This document shows positions 50,348 through 60,902 of a stretch of DNA of 64,000 nt, one piece after another. The first letter of the stretch is position 1. Every line of letters begins with the position of its first letter. The translations under genes were made by a program, and so were the position numbers. The notes below the pieces were generated by a model. It was given only the letters and a program-made list of their open reading frames with translations. It was not told the DNA's origin and did no database searches. The stretch is from Rallus limicola (Eukaryota; Chordata; Aves; Gruiformes; Rallidae). Location: positions 186,001-250,000 of the forward strand of contig JAKCOZ010000303.1 in assembly GCA_022605955.1 (NCBI GenBank), in the 5' to 3' direction.

Positions 50348-51394
50348 CCTTCTTTCCAGGCAAAGGAAAAGGCTGAGAGCCAAAGTGACAGGGTCTGCTT
50401 GTGTGTCCTGTTAGGAGGTTTCAGACAAGCTATGCCTTTCAGTCCTAGCTTCTTTACTTTGGGAGTTATTGCTGGACGTTTAGCATGTTTTGAACTGCAG
50501 TCTGCTAGGGCCGAGAAAAGCACCGTAGGAGGTTCCAGGCATGTTCCCTCTTTCCAGGCAAAGGAAAAGGCTGAGAGCCAAAGTGACAGGGTCTGCTTGT
50601 GTGTCCTGTTAGGAGGTTTCAGACAAGCTATGCCTTTCATGCCTAGCTTCTTTACTTTGGGAGTTATTGCTGGACGTTTAGCATGTTTTGAACTGCAGTC
50701 TGCTAGGGCCGAGAAAAGCACCGTAGGAGGTTCCAGGCATGTTCCCTCTTTCCAGGCAAAGGAAAAGGCTGAGAGCCAAAGTGACAGGGTCTGCTTGTGT
50801 GTCCTGTTAGGAGGTTTCAGACAAGCTATGCCTTTCATGCCTAGCTTCTTTACTTTGGGAGTTATTGCTGGACGTTTAGCATGTTTTGAACTGCAGTCTG
50901 CTAGGGCCGAGAAAAGCACCGTAGGAGGTTCCAGGCATGTTCCCTCTTTCCAGGCAAAGGAAAAGGCTGAGAGCCAAAGTGACAGGGTCTGCTTGTGTGT
51001 CCTGTTAGGAGGTTTCAGACAAGCTATGCCTTTCATGCCTAGCTTCTTTACTTTGGGAGTTATTGCTGGACGTTTAGCATGTTTTGAACTGCAGTCTGCT
51101 AGGGCCGAGAAAAGCACCGTAGGAGGTTCCAGGCATGTTCCCTCTTTCCAGGCAAAGGAAAAGGCTGAGAGCCAAAGTGACAGGGTCTGCTTGTGTGTCC
51201 TGTTAGGAGGTTTCAGACAAGCTATGCCTTTCATGCCTAGCTTCTTTACTTTGGGAGTTATTGCTGGACGTTTAGCATGTTTTGAACTGCAGTCTGCTAG
51301 GGCCGAGAAAAGCACCGTAGGAGGTTCCAGGAATGTTCCCTCTTTCCAGGCAAAGGAAAAGGCTGAGAGCCAAAGTGACAGGGTCTGCTTGTGA

Positions 51395-52385
51395 GTCCTG
51401 TTAGGAGGTTTCAGACAAGCTATGCCTTTCAGGCCTAGCTTCTTTACTTTGGGAGTTATTGCTGGACGTTTAGCATGTTTTGAACTGCAGTCTGCTAGGG
51501 CCGAGAAAAGCACCGTAGGAGGTTCCAGGCATGTTCCCTCTTTCCAAGGCAAAGGAAAAGGCTGAGAGCCAAAGTGACAGGGTCTGCTTGTGTGTCCTGT
51601 TAGGAGGTTTCAGACAAGCTATGCCTTTCAGTCCTAGCTTCTTTACTTTGGGAGTTATTGCTGGACGTTTAGCATGTTTTGAACTGCAGTCTGCTAGGGC
51701 CGAGAAAAGCACCGTAGGAGGTTCCAGGCATGTTCCCTCTTTCCAGGCAAAGGAAAAGGCTGAGAGCCAAAGTGACAGGGTCAGCTTGTGTGTCCTGTTA
51801 GGAGGTTTCAGACAAGCTATGCCTTTCATGCCTAGCTTCTTTACTTTGGGAGTTATTGCTGGACGTTTAGCATGTTTTGAACTGCAGTCTGCTAGGGCCG
51901 AGAAAAGCACCGTAGGAGGTTCCAGGCATGTTCCCTCTTTCCAGGCAAAGGAAAAGGCTGAGAGCCAAAGTGACAGGGTCTGCTTGTGTGTCCTGTTAGG
52001 AGGTTTCAGACAAGCTATGCCTTTCAGTCCTAGCTTCTTTACTTTGGGAGTTATTGCTGGACGTTTAGCATGTTTTGAACTGCAGTCTGCTAGGGCCGAG
52101 AAAAGCACCGTAGGAGGTTCCAGGCATGTTCCCTCTTTCCAGGCAAAGGAAAAGGCTGAGAGCCAAAGTGACAGGGTCTGCTTGTGTGTCCTGTTAGGAG
52201 GTTTCAGACAAGCTATGCCTTTCATGCCTAGCTTCTTTACTTTGGGAGTTATTGCTGGACGTTTAGCATGTTTTGAACTGCAGTCTGCTAGGGCCGAGAA
52301 AAGCACCGTAGGAGGTTCCAGGCATGTTCCCTCTTTCCAGGCAAAGGAAAAGGCTGAGAGCCAAAGTGACAGGGTCTGCTTGTGA
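51395..52385. repeat. 991-bp 5-mer with CCAAGGC insertion, copy 1 of 4
   Basis: It begins with a TTTCAGGCC monomer carrying an extra A at 51546, followed by four further monomers, and ends at a TGTGAGTCC marker. The extra base makes the unit 991 bp. Confidence 0.9.
51546..51547 (+). other. 1-bp insertion (CCAAGGC)
   Basis: CTTTCCAGGC reads CTTTCCAAGGC here. This is one of four copies of the same insertion, all in TTCAGGCC monomers of domain B, so it arose once and was spread by block duplication. Confidence 0.93.
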
Positions 52386-53585
52386 GTCCTGTTAGGAGGT
52401 TTCAGACAAGCTATGCCTTTCATGCCTAGCTTCTTTACTTTGGGAGTTATTGCTGGACGTTTAGCATGTTTTGAACTGCAGTCTGCTAGGGCCGAGAAAA
52501 GCACCGTAGGAGGTTCCAGGCATGTTCCCTCTTTCCAGGCAAAGGAAAAGGCTGAGAGCCAAAGTGACAGGGTCTGCTTGTGAGTCCTGTTAGGAGGTTT
52601 CAGACAAGCTATGCCTTTCATGCCTAGCTTCTTTACTTTGGGAGTTATTGCTGGACGTTTAGCATGTTTTGAACTGCAGTCTGCTAGGGCCGAGAAAAGC
52701 ACCGTAGGAGCTTCCAGGCATGTTCCCTCTTTCCAGGCAAAGGAAAAGGCTGAGAGCCAAAGTGACAGGGTCAGCTTGTGAGTCCTGTTAGGAGGTTTCA
52801 GACAAGCTATGCCTTTCAGTCCTAGCTTCTTTACTTTGGGAGTTATTGCTGGACGTTTAGCATGTTTTGAACTGCAGTCTGCTAGGGCCGAGAAAAGCAC
52901 CGTAGGAGGTTCCAGGCATGTTCCCTCTTTCCAGGCAAAGGAAAAGGCTGAGAGCCAAAGTGACAGGGTCTGCTTGTGTGTCCTGTTAGGAGGTTTCAGA
53001 CAAGCTATGCCTTTCATGCCTAGCTTCTTTACTTTGGGAGTTATTGCTGGACGTTTAGCATGTTTTGAACTGCAGTCTGCTAGGGCCGAGAAAAGCACCG
53101 TAGGAGGTTCCAGGCATGTTCCCTCTTTCCAGGCAAAGGAAAAGGCTGAGAGCCAAAGTGACAGGGTCTGCTTGTGAGTCCTGTTAGGAGGTTTCAGACA
53201 AGCTATGCCTTTCATGCCTAGCTTCTTTACTTTGGGAGTTATTGCTGGACGTTTAGCATGTTTTGAACTGCAGTCTGCTAGGGCCGAGAAAAGCACCGTA
53301 GGAGGTTCCAGGCATGTTCCCTCTTTCCAGGCAAAGGAAAAGGCTGAGAGCCAAAGTGACAGGGTCTGCTTGTGTGTCCTGTTAGGAGGTTTCAGACAAG
53401 CTATGCCTTTCATGCCTAGCTTCTTTACTTTGGGAGTTATTGCTGGACGTTTAGCATGTTTTGAACTGCAGTCTGCTAGGGCCGAGAAAAGCACCGTAGG
53501 AGGTTCCAGGCATGTTCCCTCTTTCCAGGCAAAGGAAAAGGCTGAGAGCCAAAGTGACAGGGTCTGCTTGTGTGTCCTGTTAGGA

Positions 53586-54575
53586 GGTTTCAGACAAGCT
53601 ATGCCTTTCAGTCCTAGCTTCTTTACTTTGGGAGTTATTGCTGGACGTTTAGCATGTTTTGAACTGCAGTCTGCTAGGGCCGAGAAAAGCACCGTAGGAG
53701 GTTCCAGGCATGTTCCCTCTTTCCAGGCAAAGGAAAAGGCTGAGAGCCAAAGTGACAGGGTCTGCTTGTGTGTCCTGTTAGGAGGTTTCAGACAAGCGAT
53801 GCCTTTCATCCCTAGCTTCTTTACTTTGGGAGTTATTGCTGGACGTTTAGCATGTTTTGAACTGCAGTCTGCTAGGGCCGAGAAAAGCACCGTAGGAGGT
53901 TCCAGGCATGTTCCCTCTTTCCAGGCAAAGGAAAAGGCTGAGAGCCAAAGTGACAGGGTCTGCTTGTGTGTCCTGTTAGGAGGTTTCAGACAAGCTATGC
54001 CTTTCAGTCCTAGCTTCTTTACTTTGGGAGTTATTGCTGGACGTTTAGCATGTTTTGAACTGCAGTCTGCTAGGGCCGAGAAAAGCACCGTAGGAGGTAG
54101 CAGGTATGTTCCGTCTTTCCAGGCAAAGGAAAAGGCTGAGAGCCAAAGTGACAGGGTCTGCTTGTGTGTCCTGTTAGGAGGTTTCAGACAAGCTATGCCT
54201 TTCATGCCTAGCTTCTTTACTTTGGGAGTTATTGCTGGACGTTTAGCGTGTTTTGAACTGCAGTCTGCTAGGGCCGAGAAAAGCACCGTAGGAGGTAGCA
54301 GGTATGTTCCTTCTTTCCAGGCAAAGGAAAAGGCTGAGAGCCAAAGTGACAGGGTCTGCTTGTGTGTCCTGTTAGGAGGTTTCAGACAAGCTATGCCTTT
54401 CAGTCCTTGCTTCTTTACTTTGGGAGTTATTGCTGGACGTTTAGCATGTTTTGAACTGCAGTCTGCTAGGGCCGAGAAAAGCACCGTAGGAGGTAGCAGG
54501 TATGTTCCTTCTTTCCAGGCAAAGGAAAAGGCTGAGAGCCAAAGTGACAGGGTCTGCTTGTGTGTCCTGTTAGGA
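53586..54575. repeat. 5-monomer unit (990 bp), copy 2 of 3
   Basis: CAAGCGATGCC near 53793, TTCCGTCTTTCC near 54109 and CAGTCCTTGC near 54411 lie 990 bp before the same features in copy 3. Its Y-type monomers carry CACCGTAGG in place of CACTGTAGG. Confidence 0.88.
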
Positions 54576-55565
54576 GGTTTCAGACAAGCTATGCCTTTCA
54601 GTCCTAGCTTCTTTACTTTGGGAGTTATTGCTGGACGTTTAGCATGTTTTGAACTGCAGTCTGCTAGGGCCGAGAAAAGCACCGTAGGAGGTTCCAGGCA
54701 TGTTCCCTCTTTCCAGGCAAAGGAAAAGGCTGAGAGCCAAAGTGACAGGGTCTGCTTGTGTGTCCTGTTAGGAGGTTTCAGACAAGCGATGCCTTTCATC
54801 CCTAGCTTCTTTACTTTGGGAGTTATTGCTGGACGTTTAGCATGTTTTGAACTGCAGTCTGCTAGGGCCGAGAAAAGCACCGTAGGAGGTTCCAGGCATG
54901 TTCCCTCTTTCCAGGCAAAGGAAAAGGCTGAGAGCCAAAGTGACAGGGTCTGCTTGTGTGTCCTGTTAGGAGGTTTCAGACAAGCTATGCCTTTCAGTCC
55001 TAGCTTCTTTACTTTGGGAGTTATTGCTGGACGTTTAGCATGTTTTGAACTGCAGTCTGCTAGGGCCGAGAAAAGCACTGTAGGAGGTAGCAGGTATGTT
55101 CCGTCTTTCCAGGCAAAGGAAAAGGCTGAGAGCCAAAGTGACAGGGTCTGCTTGTGTGTCCTGTTAGGAGGTTTCAGACAAGCTATGCCTTTCATGCCTA
55201 GCTTCTTTACTTTGGGAGTTATTGCTGGACGTTTAGCGTGTTTTGAACTGCAGTCTGCTAGGGCCGAGAAAAGCACTGTAGGAGGTAGCAGGTATGTTCC
55301 TTCTTTCCAGGCAAAGGAAAAGGCTGAGAGCCAAAGTGACAGGGTCTGCTTGTGTGTCCTGTTAGGAGGTTTCAGACAAGCTATGCCTTTCAGTCCTTGC
55401 TTCTTTACTTTGGGAGTTATTGCTGGACGTTTAGCATGTTTTGAACTGCAGTCTGCTAGGGCCGAGAAAAGCACCGTAGGAGGTTCCAGGCATGTTCCCT
55501 CTTTCCAGGCAAAGGAAAAGGCTGAGAGCCAAAGTGACAGGGTCTGCTTGTGTGTCCTGTTAGGA
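54576..55565. repeat. 5-monomer unit (990 bp), copy 3 of 3
   Basis: This is a direct tandem copy of 53586-54575, with CAAGCGATGCC near 54783 and CAGTCCTTGC near 55391. It retains CACTGTAGG in its Y-type monomers, like copy 1, so copy 3 is the closer match to copy 1. Confidence 0.88.
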
Positions 55566-57080
55566 GGTTTCAGACAAGCTATGCCTTTCATGCCTAGCTT
55601 CTTTACTTTGGGAGTTATTGCTGGACGTTTAGCATGTTTTGAACTGCAGTCTGCTAGGGCCGAGAAAAGCACCGTAGGAGCTTCCAGGCATGTTCCCTCT
55701 TTCCAGGCAAAGGAAAAGGCTGAGAGCCAAAGTGACAGGGTCTGCTTGTGTGTCCTGTTAGGAGGTTTCAGACAAGCTATGCCTTTCAGTCCTAGCTTCT
55801 TTACTTTGGGAGTTATTGCTGGACGTTTAGCATGTTTTGAACTGCAGTCTGCTAGGGCCGAGAAAAGCACCGTAGGAGCTTCCAGGCATGTTCCCTCTTT
55901 CCAGGCAAAGGAAAAGGCTGAGAGCCAAAGTGACAGGGTCTGCTTGTGTGTCCTGTTAGGAGGTTTCAGACAAGCTATGCCTTTCAGTCCTAGCTTCTTT
56001 ACTTTGGGAGTTATTGCTGGACGTTTAGCGTGTTTTGAACTGCAGTCTGCTAGGGCCGAGAAAAGCACCGTAGGAGGTTCCAGGCATGTTCCCTCTTTCC
56101 AGGCAAAGGAAAAGGCTGAGAGCCAAAGTGACAGGGTCTGCTTGTGTGTCCTGTTAGGAGGTTTCAGACAAGCTATGCCTTTCATGCCTAGCTTCTTTAC
56201 TTTGGGAGTTATTGCTGGACGTTTAGCATGTTTTGAACTGCAGTCTGCTAGGGCCGAGAAAAGCACCGTAGGAGATTCCAGGCATGTTCCCTCTTTCCAG
56301 GCAAAGGAAAAGGCTGAGAGCCAAAGTGACAGGGTCTGCTTGTGTGTCCTGTTAGGAGGTTTCAGACAAGCTATGCCTTTCAGTCCTAGCTTCTTTACTT
56401 TGGGAGTTATTGCTGGACGTTTAGGAAGTTTTGAACTGCAGTCTGCTAGGGCCGAGAAAAGCACCGTAGGAGGTTCCAGGCATGTTCCCTCTTTCCAGGC
56501 AAAGGAAAAGGCTGAGAGCCAAAGTGACAGGGTCTGCTTGTGTGTCCTGTTAGGAGGTTTCAGACAAGCTATGCCTTTCATGCCTAGCTTCTTTACTTTG
56601 GGAGTTATTGCTGGACGTTTAGCATGTTTTGAACTGCAGTCTGCTAGGGCCGAGAAAAGCACCGTAGGAGGTTCCAGGCATGTTCCCTCTTTCCAGGCAA
56701 AGGAAAAGGCTGAGAGCCAAAGTGACAGGGTCAGCTTGTGAGTCCTGTTAGGAGGTTTCAGACAAGCTATGCCTTTCATGCCTAGCTTCTTTACTTTGGG
56801 AGTTATTGCTGGACGTTTAGCATGTTTTGAACTGCAGTCTGCTAGGGCCGAGAAAAGCACCGTAGGAGGTTCCAGGCATGTTCCCTCTTTCCAGGCAAAG
56901 GAAAAGGCTGAGAGCCAAAGTGACAGGGTCTGCTTGTGTGTCCTGTTAGGAGGTTTCAGACAAGCTATTCCTTTCATGCCTAGCTTCTTTACTTTTGGAG
57001 GTATTGCTGGACGTTTAGCGTGTTTTGAACTGCAGTCTGCTAGGGCCGAGAAAAGCTCTGTAGGAGGTAGCAGGTATGTT
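54576..57080. repeat. Domain B duplicated segment (34-monomer offset), copy 2
   Basis: This is the counterpart of 47843-50347, with TTTAGGAAG near 56422, CAGCTTGTGAG near 56732, CTATTCC near 56966 and AGCTCTGTAGG near 57053. It ends abruptly inside a monomer, where the sequence joins one lying five monomers further on in copy 1. Confidence 0.87.
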
Positions 57081-57087
57081 CCCTCTT
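57065..57087 (+). other. Chimeric monomer: recombination junction
   Basis: The left part is Y-type (GGTAGCAGGTATG) and belongs with the monomer at 50232-50350. The right part is H-type (TTCCCTC) and continues into TGTGAGTCC, like the monomer ending at 51394. In copy 1 these two parts are 990 bp apart, so five monomers are missing here. The exchange lies between the T of GGTATG and the CCCTC that follows. Confidence 0.82.
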
Positions 57088-57137
57088 TCCAGGCAAAGGA
57101 AAAGGCTGAGAGCCAAAGTGACAGGGTCTGCTTGTGA

Positions 57138-58128
57138 GTCCTGTTAGGAGGTTTCAGACAAGCTATGCCTTTCAGGCCTAGCTTCTTTACTTTGGGAGTT
57201 ATTGCTGGACGTTTAGCATGTTTTGAACTGCAGTCTGCTAGGGCCGAGAAAAGCACCGTAGGAGGTTCCAGGCATGTTCCCTCTTTCCAAGGCAAAGGAA
57301 AAGGCTGAGAGCCAAAGTGACAGGGTCTGCTTGTGTGTCCTGTTAGGAGGTTTCAGACAAGCTATGCCTTTCAGTCCTAGCTTCTTTACTTTGGGAGTTA
57401 TTGCTGGACGTTTAGCATGTTTTGAACTGCAGTCTGCTAGGGCCGAGAAAAGCACCGTAGGAGGTTCCAGGCATGTTCCCTCTTTCCAGGCAAAGGAAAA
57501 GGCTGAGAGCCAAAGTGACAGGGTCTGCTTGTGTGTCCTGTTAGGAGGTTTCAGACAAGCTATGCCTTTCATGCCTAGCTTCTTTACTTTGGGAGTTATT
57601 GCTGGACGTTTAGCATGTTTTGAACTGCAGTCTGCTAGGGCCGAGAAAAGCACCGTAGGAGGTTCCAGGCATGTTCCCTCTTTCCAGGCAAAGGAAAAGG
57701 CTGAGAGCCAAAGTGACAGGGTCTGCTTGTGTGTCCTGTTAGGAGGTTTCAGACAAGCTATGCCTTTCAGTCCTAGCTTCTTTACTTTGGGAGTTATTGC
57801 TGGACGTTTAGCATGTTTTGAACTGCAGTCTGCTAGGGCCGAGAAAAGCACCGTAGGAGGTTCCAGGCATGTTCCCTCTTTCCAGGCAAAGGAAAAGGCT
57901 GAGAGCCAAAGTGACAGGGTCTGCTTGTGTGTCCTGTTAGGAGGTTTCAGACAAGCTATGCCTTTCATGCCTAGCTTCTTTACTTTGGGAGTTATTGCTG
58001 GACGTTTAGCATGTTTTGAACTGCAGTCTGCTAGGGCCGAGAAAAGCACCGTAGGAGGTTCCAGGAATGTTCCCTCTTTCCAGGCAAAGGAAAAGGCTGA
58101 GAGCCAAAGTGACAGGGTCTGCTTGTGA
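57138..58128. repeat. 991-bp 5-mer with CCAAGGC insertion, copy 2 of 4
   Basis: It has the same order as 51395-52385, with the extra A at 57289. It ends with a CAGGAATGTTCC monomer (near 58062), a state also present near 51328 and near 59845. Confidence 0.9.
57289..57290 (+). other. 1-bp insertion (CCAAGGC), second copy
   Basis: It is the same insertion as at 51546, 5,743 bp away: 29 monomers plus one base. Confidence 0.93.
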
Positions 58129-59119
58129 GTCCTGTTAGGAGGTTTCAGACAAGCTATGCCTTTCAGGCCTAGCTTCTTTACTTTGGGAGTTATTGCTGGA
58201 CGTTTAGCATGTTTTGAACTGCAGTCTGCTAGGGCCGAGAAAAGCACCGTAGGAGGTTCCAGGCATGTTCCCTCTTTCCAAGGCAAAGGAAAAGGCTGAG
58301 AGCCAAAGTGACAGGGTCTGCTTGTGTGTCCTGTTAGGAGGTTTCAGACAAGCTATGCCTTTCAGTCCTAGCTTCTTTACTTTGGGAGTTATTGCTGGAC
58401 GTTTAGCATGTTTTGAACTGCAGTCTGCTAGGGCCGAGAAAAGCACCGTAGGAGGTTCCAGGCATGTTCCCTCTTTCCAGGCAAAGGAAAAGGCTGAGAG
58501 CCAAAGTGACAGGGTCTGCTTGTGTGTCCTGTTAGGAGGTTTCAGACAAGCTATGCCTTTCATGCCTAGCTTCTTTACTTTGGGAGTTATTGCTGGACGT
58601 TTAGCATGTTTTGAACTGCAGTCTGCTAGGGCCGAGAAAAGCACCGTAGGAGGTTCCAGGCATGTTCCCTCTTTCCAGGCAAAGGAAAAGGCTGAGAGCC
58701 AAAGTGACAGGGTCTGCTTGTGTGTCCTGTTAGGAGGTTTCAGACAAGCTATGCCTTTCAGTCCTAGCTTCTTTACTTTGGGAGTTATTGCTGGACGTTT
58801 AGCATGTTTTGAACTGCAGTCTGCTAGGGCCGAGAAAAGCACCGTAGGAGGTTCCAGGCATGTTCCCTCTTTCCAGGCAAAGGAAAAGGCTGAGAGCCAA
58901 AGTGACAGGGTCTGCTTGTGTGTCCTGTTAGGAGGTTTCAGACAAGCTATGCCTTTCATGCCTAGCTTCTTTACTTTGGGAGTTATTGCTGGACGTTTAG
59001 CATGTTTTGAACTGCAGTCTGCTAGGGCCGAGAAAAGCACCGTAGGAGGTTCCAGGCATGTTCCCTCTTTCCAGGCAAAGGAAAAGGCTGAGAGCCAAAG
59101 TGACAGGGTCTGCTTGTGA
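58129..59119. repeat. 991-bp 5-mer with CCAAGGC insertion, copy 3 of 4
   Basis: This is a direct tandem copy of 57138-58128 with the extra A at 58280. The last monomer reads CAGGCATG instead of CAGGAATG. Confidence 0.9.
58280..58281 (+). other. 1-bp insertion (CCAAGGC), third copy
   Basis: It is the same insertion, 991 bp after the second copy, within the tandem 5-mer. Confidence 0.93.
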
Positions 59120-59911
59120 GTCCTGTTAGGAGGTTTCAGACAAGCTATGCCTTTCATGCCTAGCTTCTTTACTTTGGGAGTTATTGCTGGACGTTTAGCA
59201 TGTTTTGAACTGCAGTCTGCTAGGGCCGAGAAAAGCACCGTAGGAGGTTCCAGGCATGTTCCCTCTTTCCAGGCAAAGGAAAAGGCTGAGAGCCAAAGTG
59301 ACAGGGTCTGCTTGTGAGTCCTGTTAGGAGGTTTCAGACAAGCTATGCCTTTCATGCCTAGCTTCTTTACTTTGGGAGTTATTGCTGGACGTTTAGCATG
59401 TTTTGAACTGCAGTCTGCTAGGGCCGAGAAAAGCACCGTAGGAGCTTCCAGGCATGTTCCCTCTTTCCAGGCAAAGGAAAAGGCTGAGAGCCAAAGTGAC
59501 AGGGTCTGCTTGTGTGTCCTGTTAGGAGGTTTCAGACAAGCTATGCCTTTCATGCCTAGCTTCTTTACTTTGGGAGTTATTGCTGGACGTTTAGCATGTT
59601 TTGAACTGCAGTCTGCTAGGGCCGAGAAAAGCACCGTAGGAGGTTCCAGGCATGTTCCCTCTTTCCAGGCAAAGGAAAAGGCTGAGAGCCAAAGTGACAG
59701 GGTCTGCTTGTGTGTCCTGTTAGGAGGTTTCAGACAAGCTATGCCTTTCATGCCTAGCTTCTTTACTTTGGGAGTTATTGCTGGACGTTTAGCATGTTTT
59801 GAACTGCAGTCTGCTAGGGCCGAGAAAAGCACCGTAGGAGGTTCCAGGAATGTTCCCTCTTTCCAGGCAAAGGAAAAGGCTGAGAGCCAAAGTGACAGGG
59901 TCTGCTTGTGA

Positions 59912-60902
59912 GTCCTGTTAGGAGGTTTCAGACAAGCTATGCCTTTCAGGCCTAGCTTCTTTACTTTGGGAGTTATTGCTGGACGTTTAGCATGTTTTGA
60001 ACTGCAGTCTGCTAGGGCCGAGAAAAGCACCGTAGGAGGTTCCAGGCATGTTCCCTCTTTCCAAGGCAAAGGAAAAGGCTGAGAGCCAAAGTGACAGGGT
60101 CTGCTTGTGTGTCCTGTTAGGAGGTTTCAGACAAGCTATGCCTTTCAGTCCTAGCTTCTTTACTTTGGGAGTTATTGCTGGACGTTTAGCATGTTTTGAA
60201 CTGCAGTCTGCTAGGGCCGAGAAAAGCACCGTAGGAGGTTCCAGGCATGTTCCCTCTTTCCAGGCAAAGGAAAAGGCTGAGAGCCAAAGTGACAGGGTCT
60301 GCTTGTGTGTCCTGTTAGGAGGTTTCAGACAAGCTATGCCTTTCATGCCTAGCTTCTTTACTTTGGGAGTTATTGCTGGACGTTTAGCATGTTTTGAACT
60401 GCAGTCTGCTAGGGCCGAGAAAAGCACCGTAGGAGGTTCCAGGCATGTTCCCTCTTTCCAGGCAAAGGAAAAGGCTGAGAGCCAAAGTGACAGGGTCTGC
60501 TTGTGTGTCCTGTTAGGAGGTTTCAGACAAGCTATGCCTTTCATGCCTAGCTTCTTTACTTTGGGAGTTATTGCTGGACGTTTAGCATGTTTTGAACTGC
60601 AGTCTGCTAGGGCCGAGAAAAGCACCGTAGGAGGTTCCAGGCATGTTCCCTCTTTCCAGGCAAAGGAAAAGGCTGAGAGCCAAAGTGACAGGGTCTGCTT
60701 GTGTGTCCTGTTAGGAGGTTTCAGACAAGCTATGCCTTTCATGCCTAGCTTCTTTACTTTGGGAGTTATTGCTGGACGTTTAGCATGTTTTGAACTGCAG
60801 TCTGCTAGGGCCGAGAAAAGCACCGTAGGAGGTTCCAGGCATGTTCCCTCTTTCCAGGCAAAGGAAAAGGCTGAGAGCCAAAGTGACAGGGTCTGCTTGT
60901 GA
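59912..60902. repeat. 991-bp 5-mer with CCAAGGC insertion, copy 4 of 4
   Basis: The extra A is at 60063, and the unit is preceded by a CAGGAATG monomer as in copies 1 and 3. The fourth monomer has TTTCATGCC where the other copies have TTTCAGTCC. Confidence 0.9.
60063..60064 (+). other. 1-bp insertion (CCAAGGC), fourth copy
   Basis: It is the same insertion, 1,783 bp after the third copy: nine monomers plus one base. Confidence 0.93.

Larger units (their letters stand above)
51395..53177. repeat. Domain B duplicated segment (43-monomer offset), copy 1
   Basis: The TGTGAG marker spacing here is 5 (+1 base), 1, 1, 2 monomers. The same series occurs at 59912-61694, offset by 8,517 bp, including the CAGCTTGTGAG state at 52772 and a GCTTCC monomer just before it. 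Confidence 0.85.
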
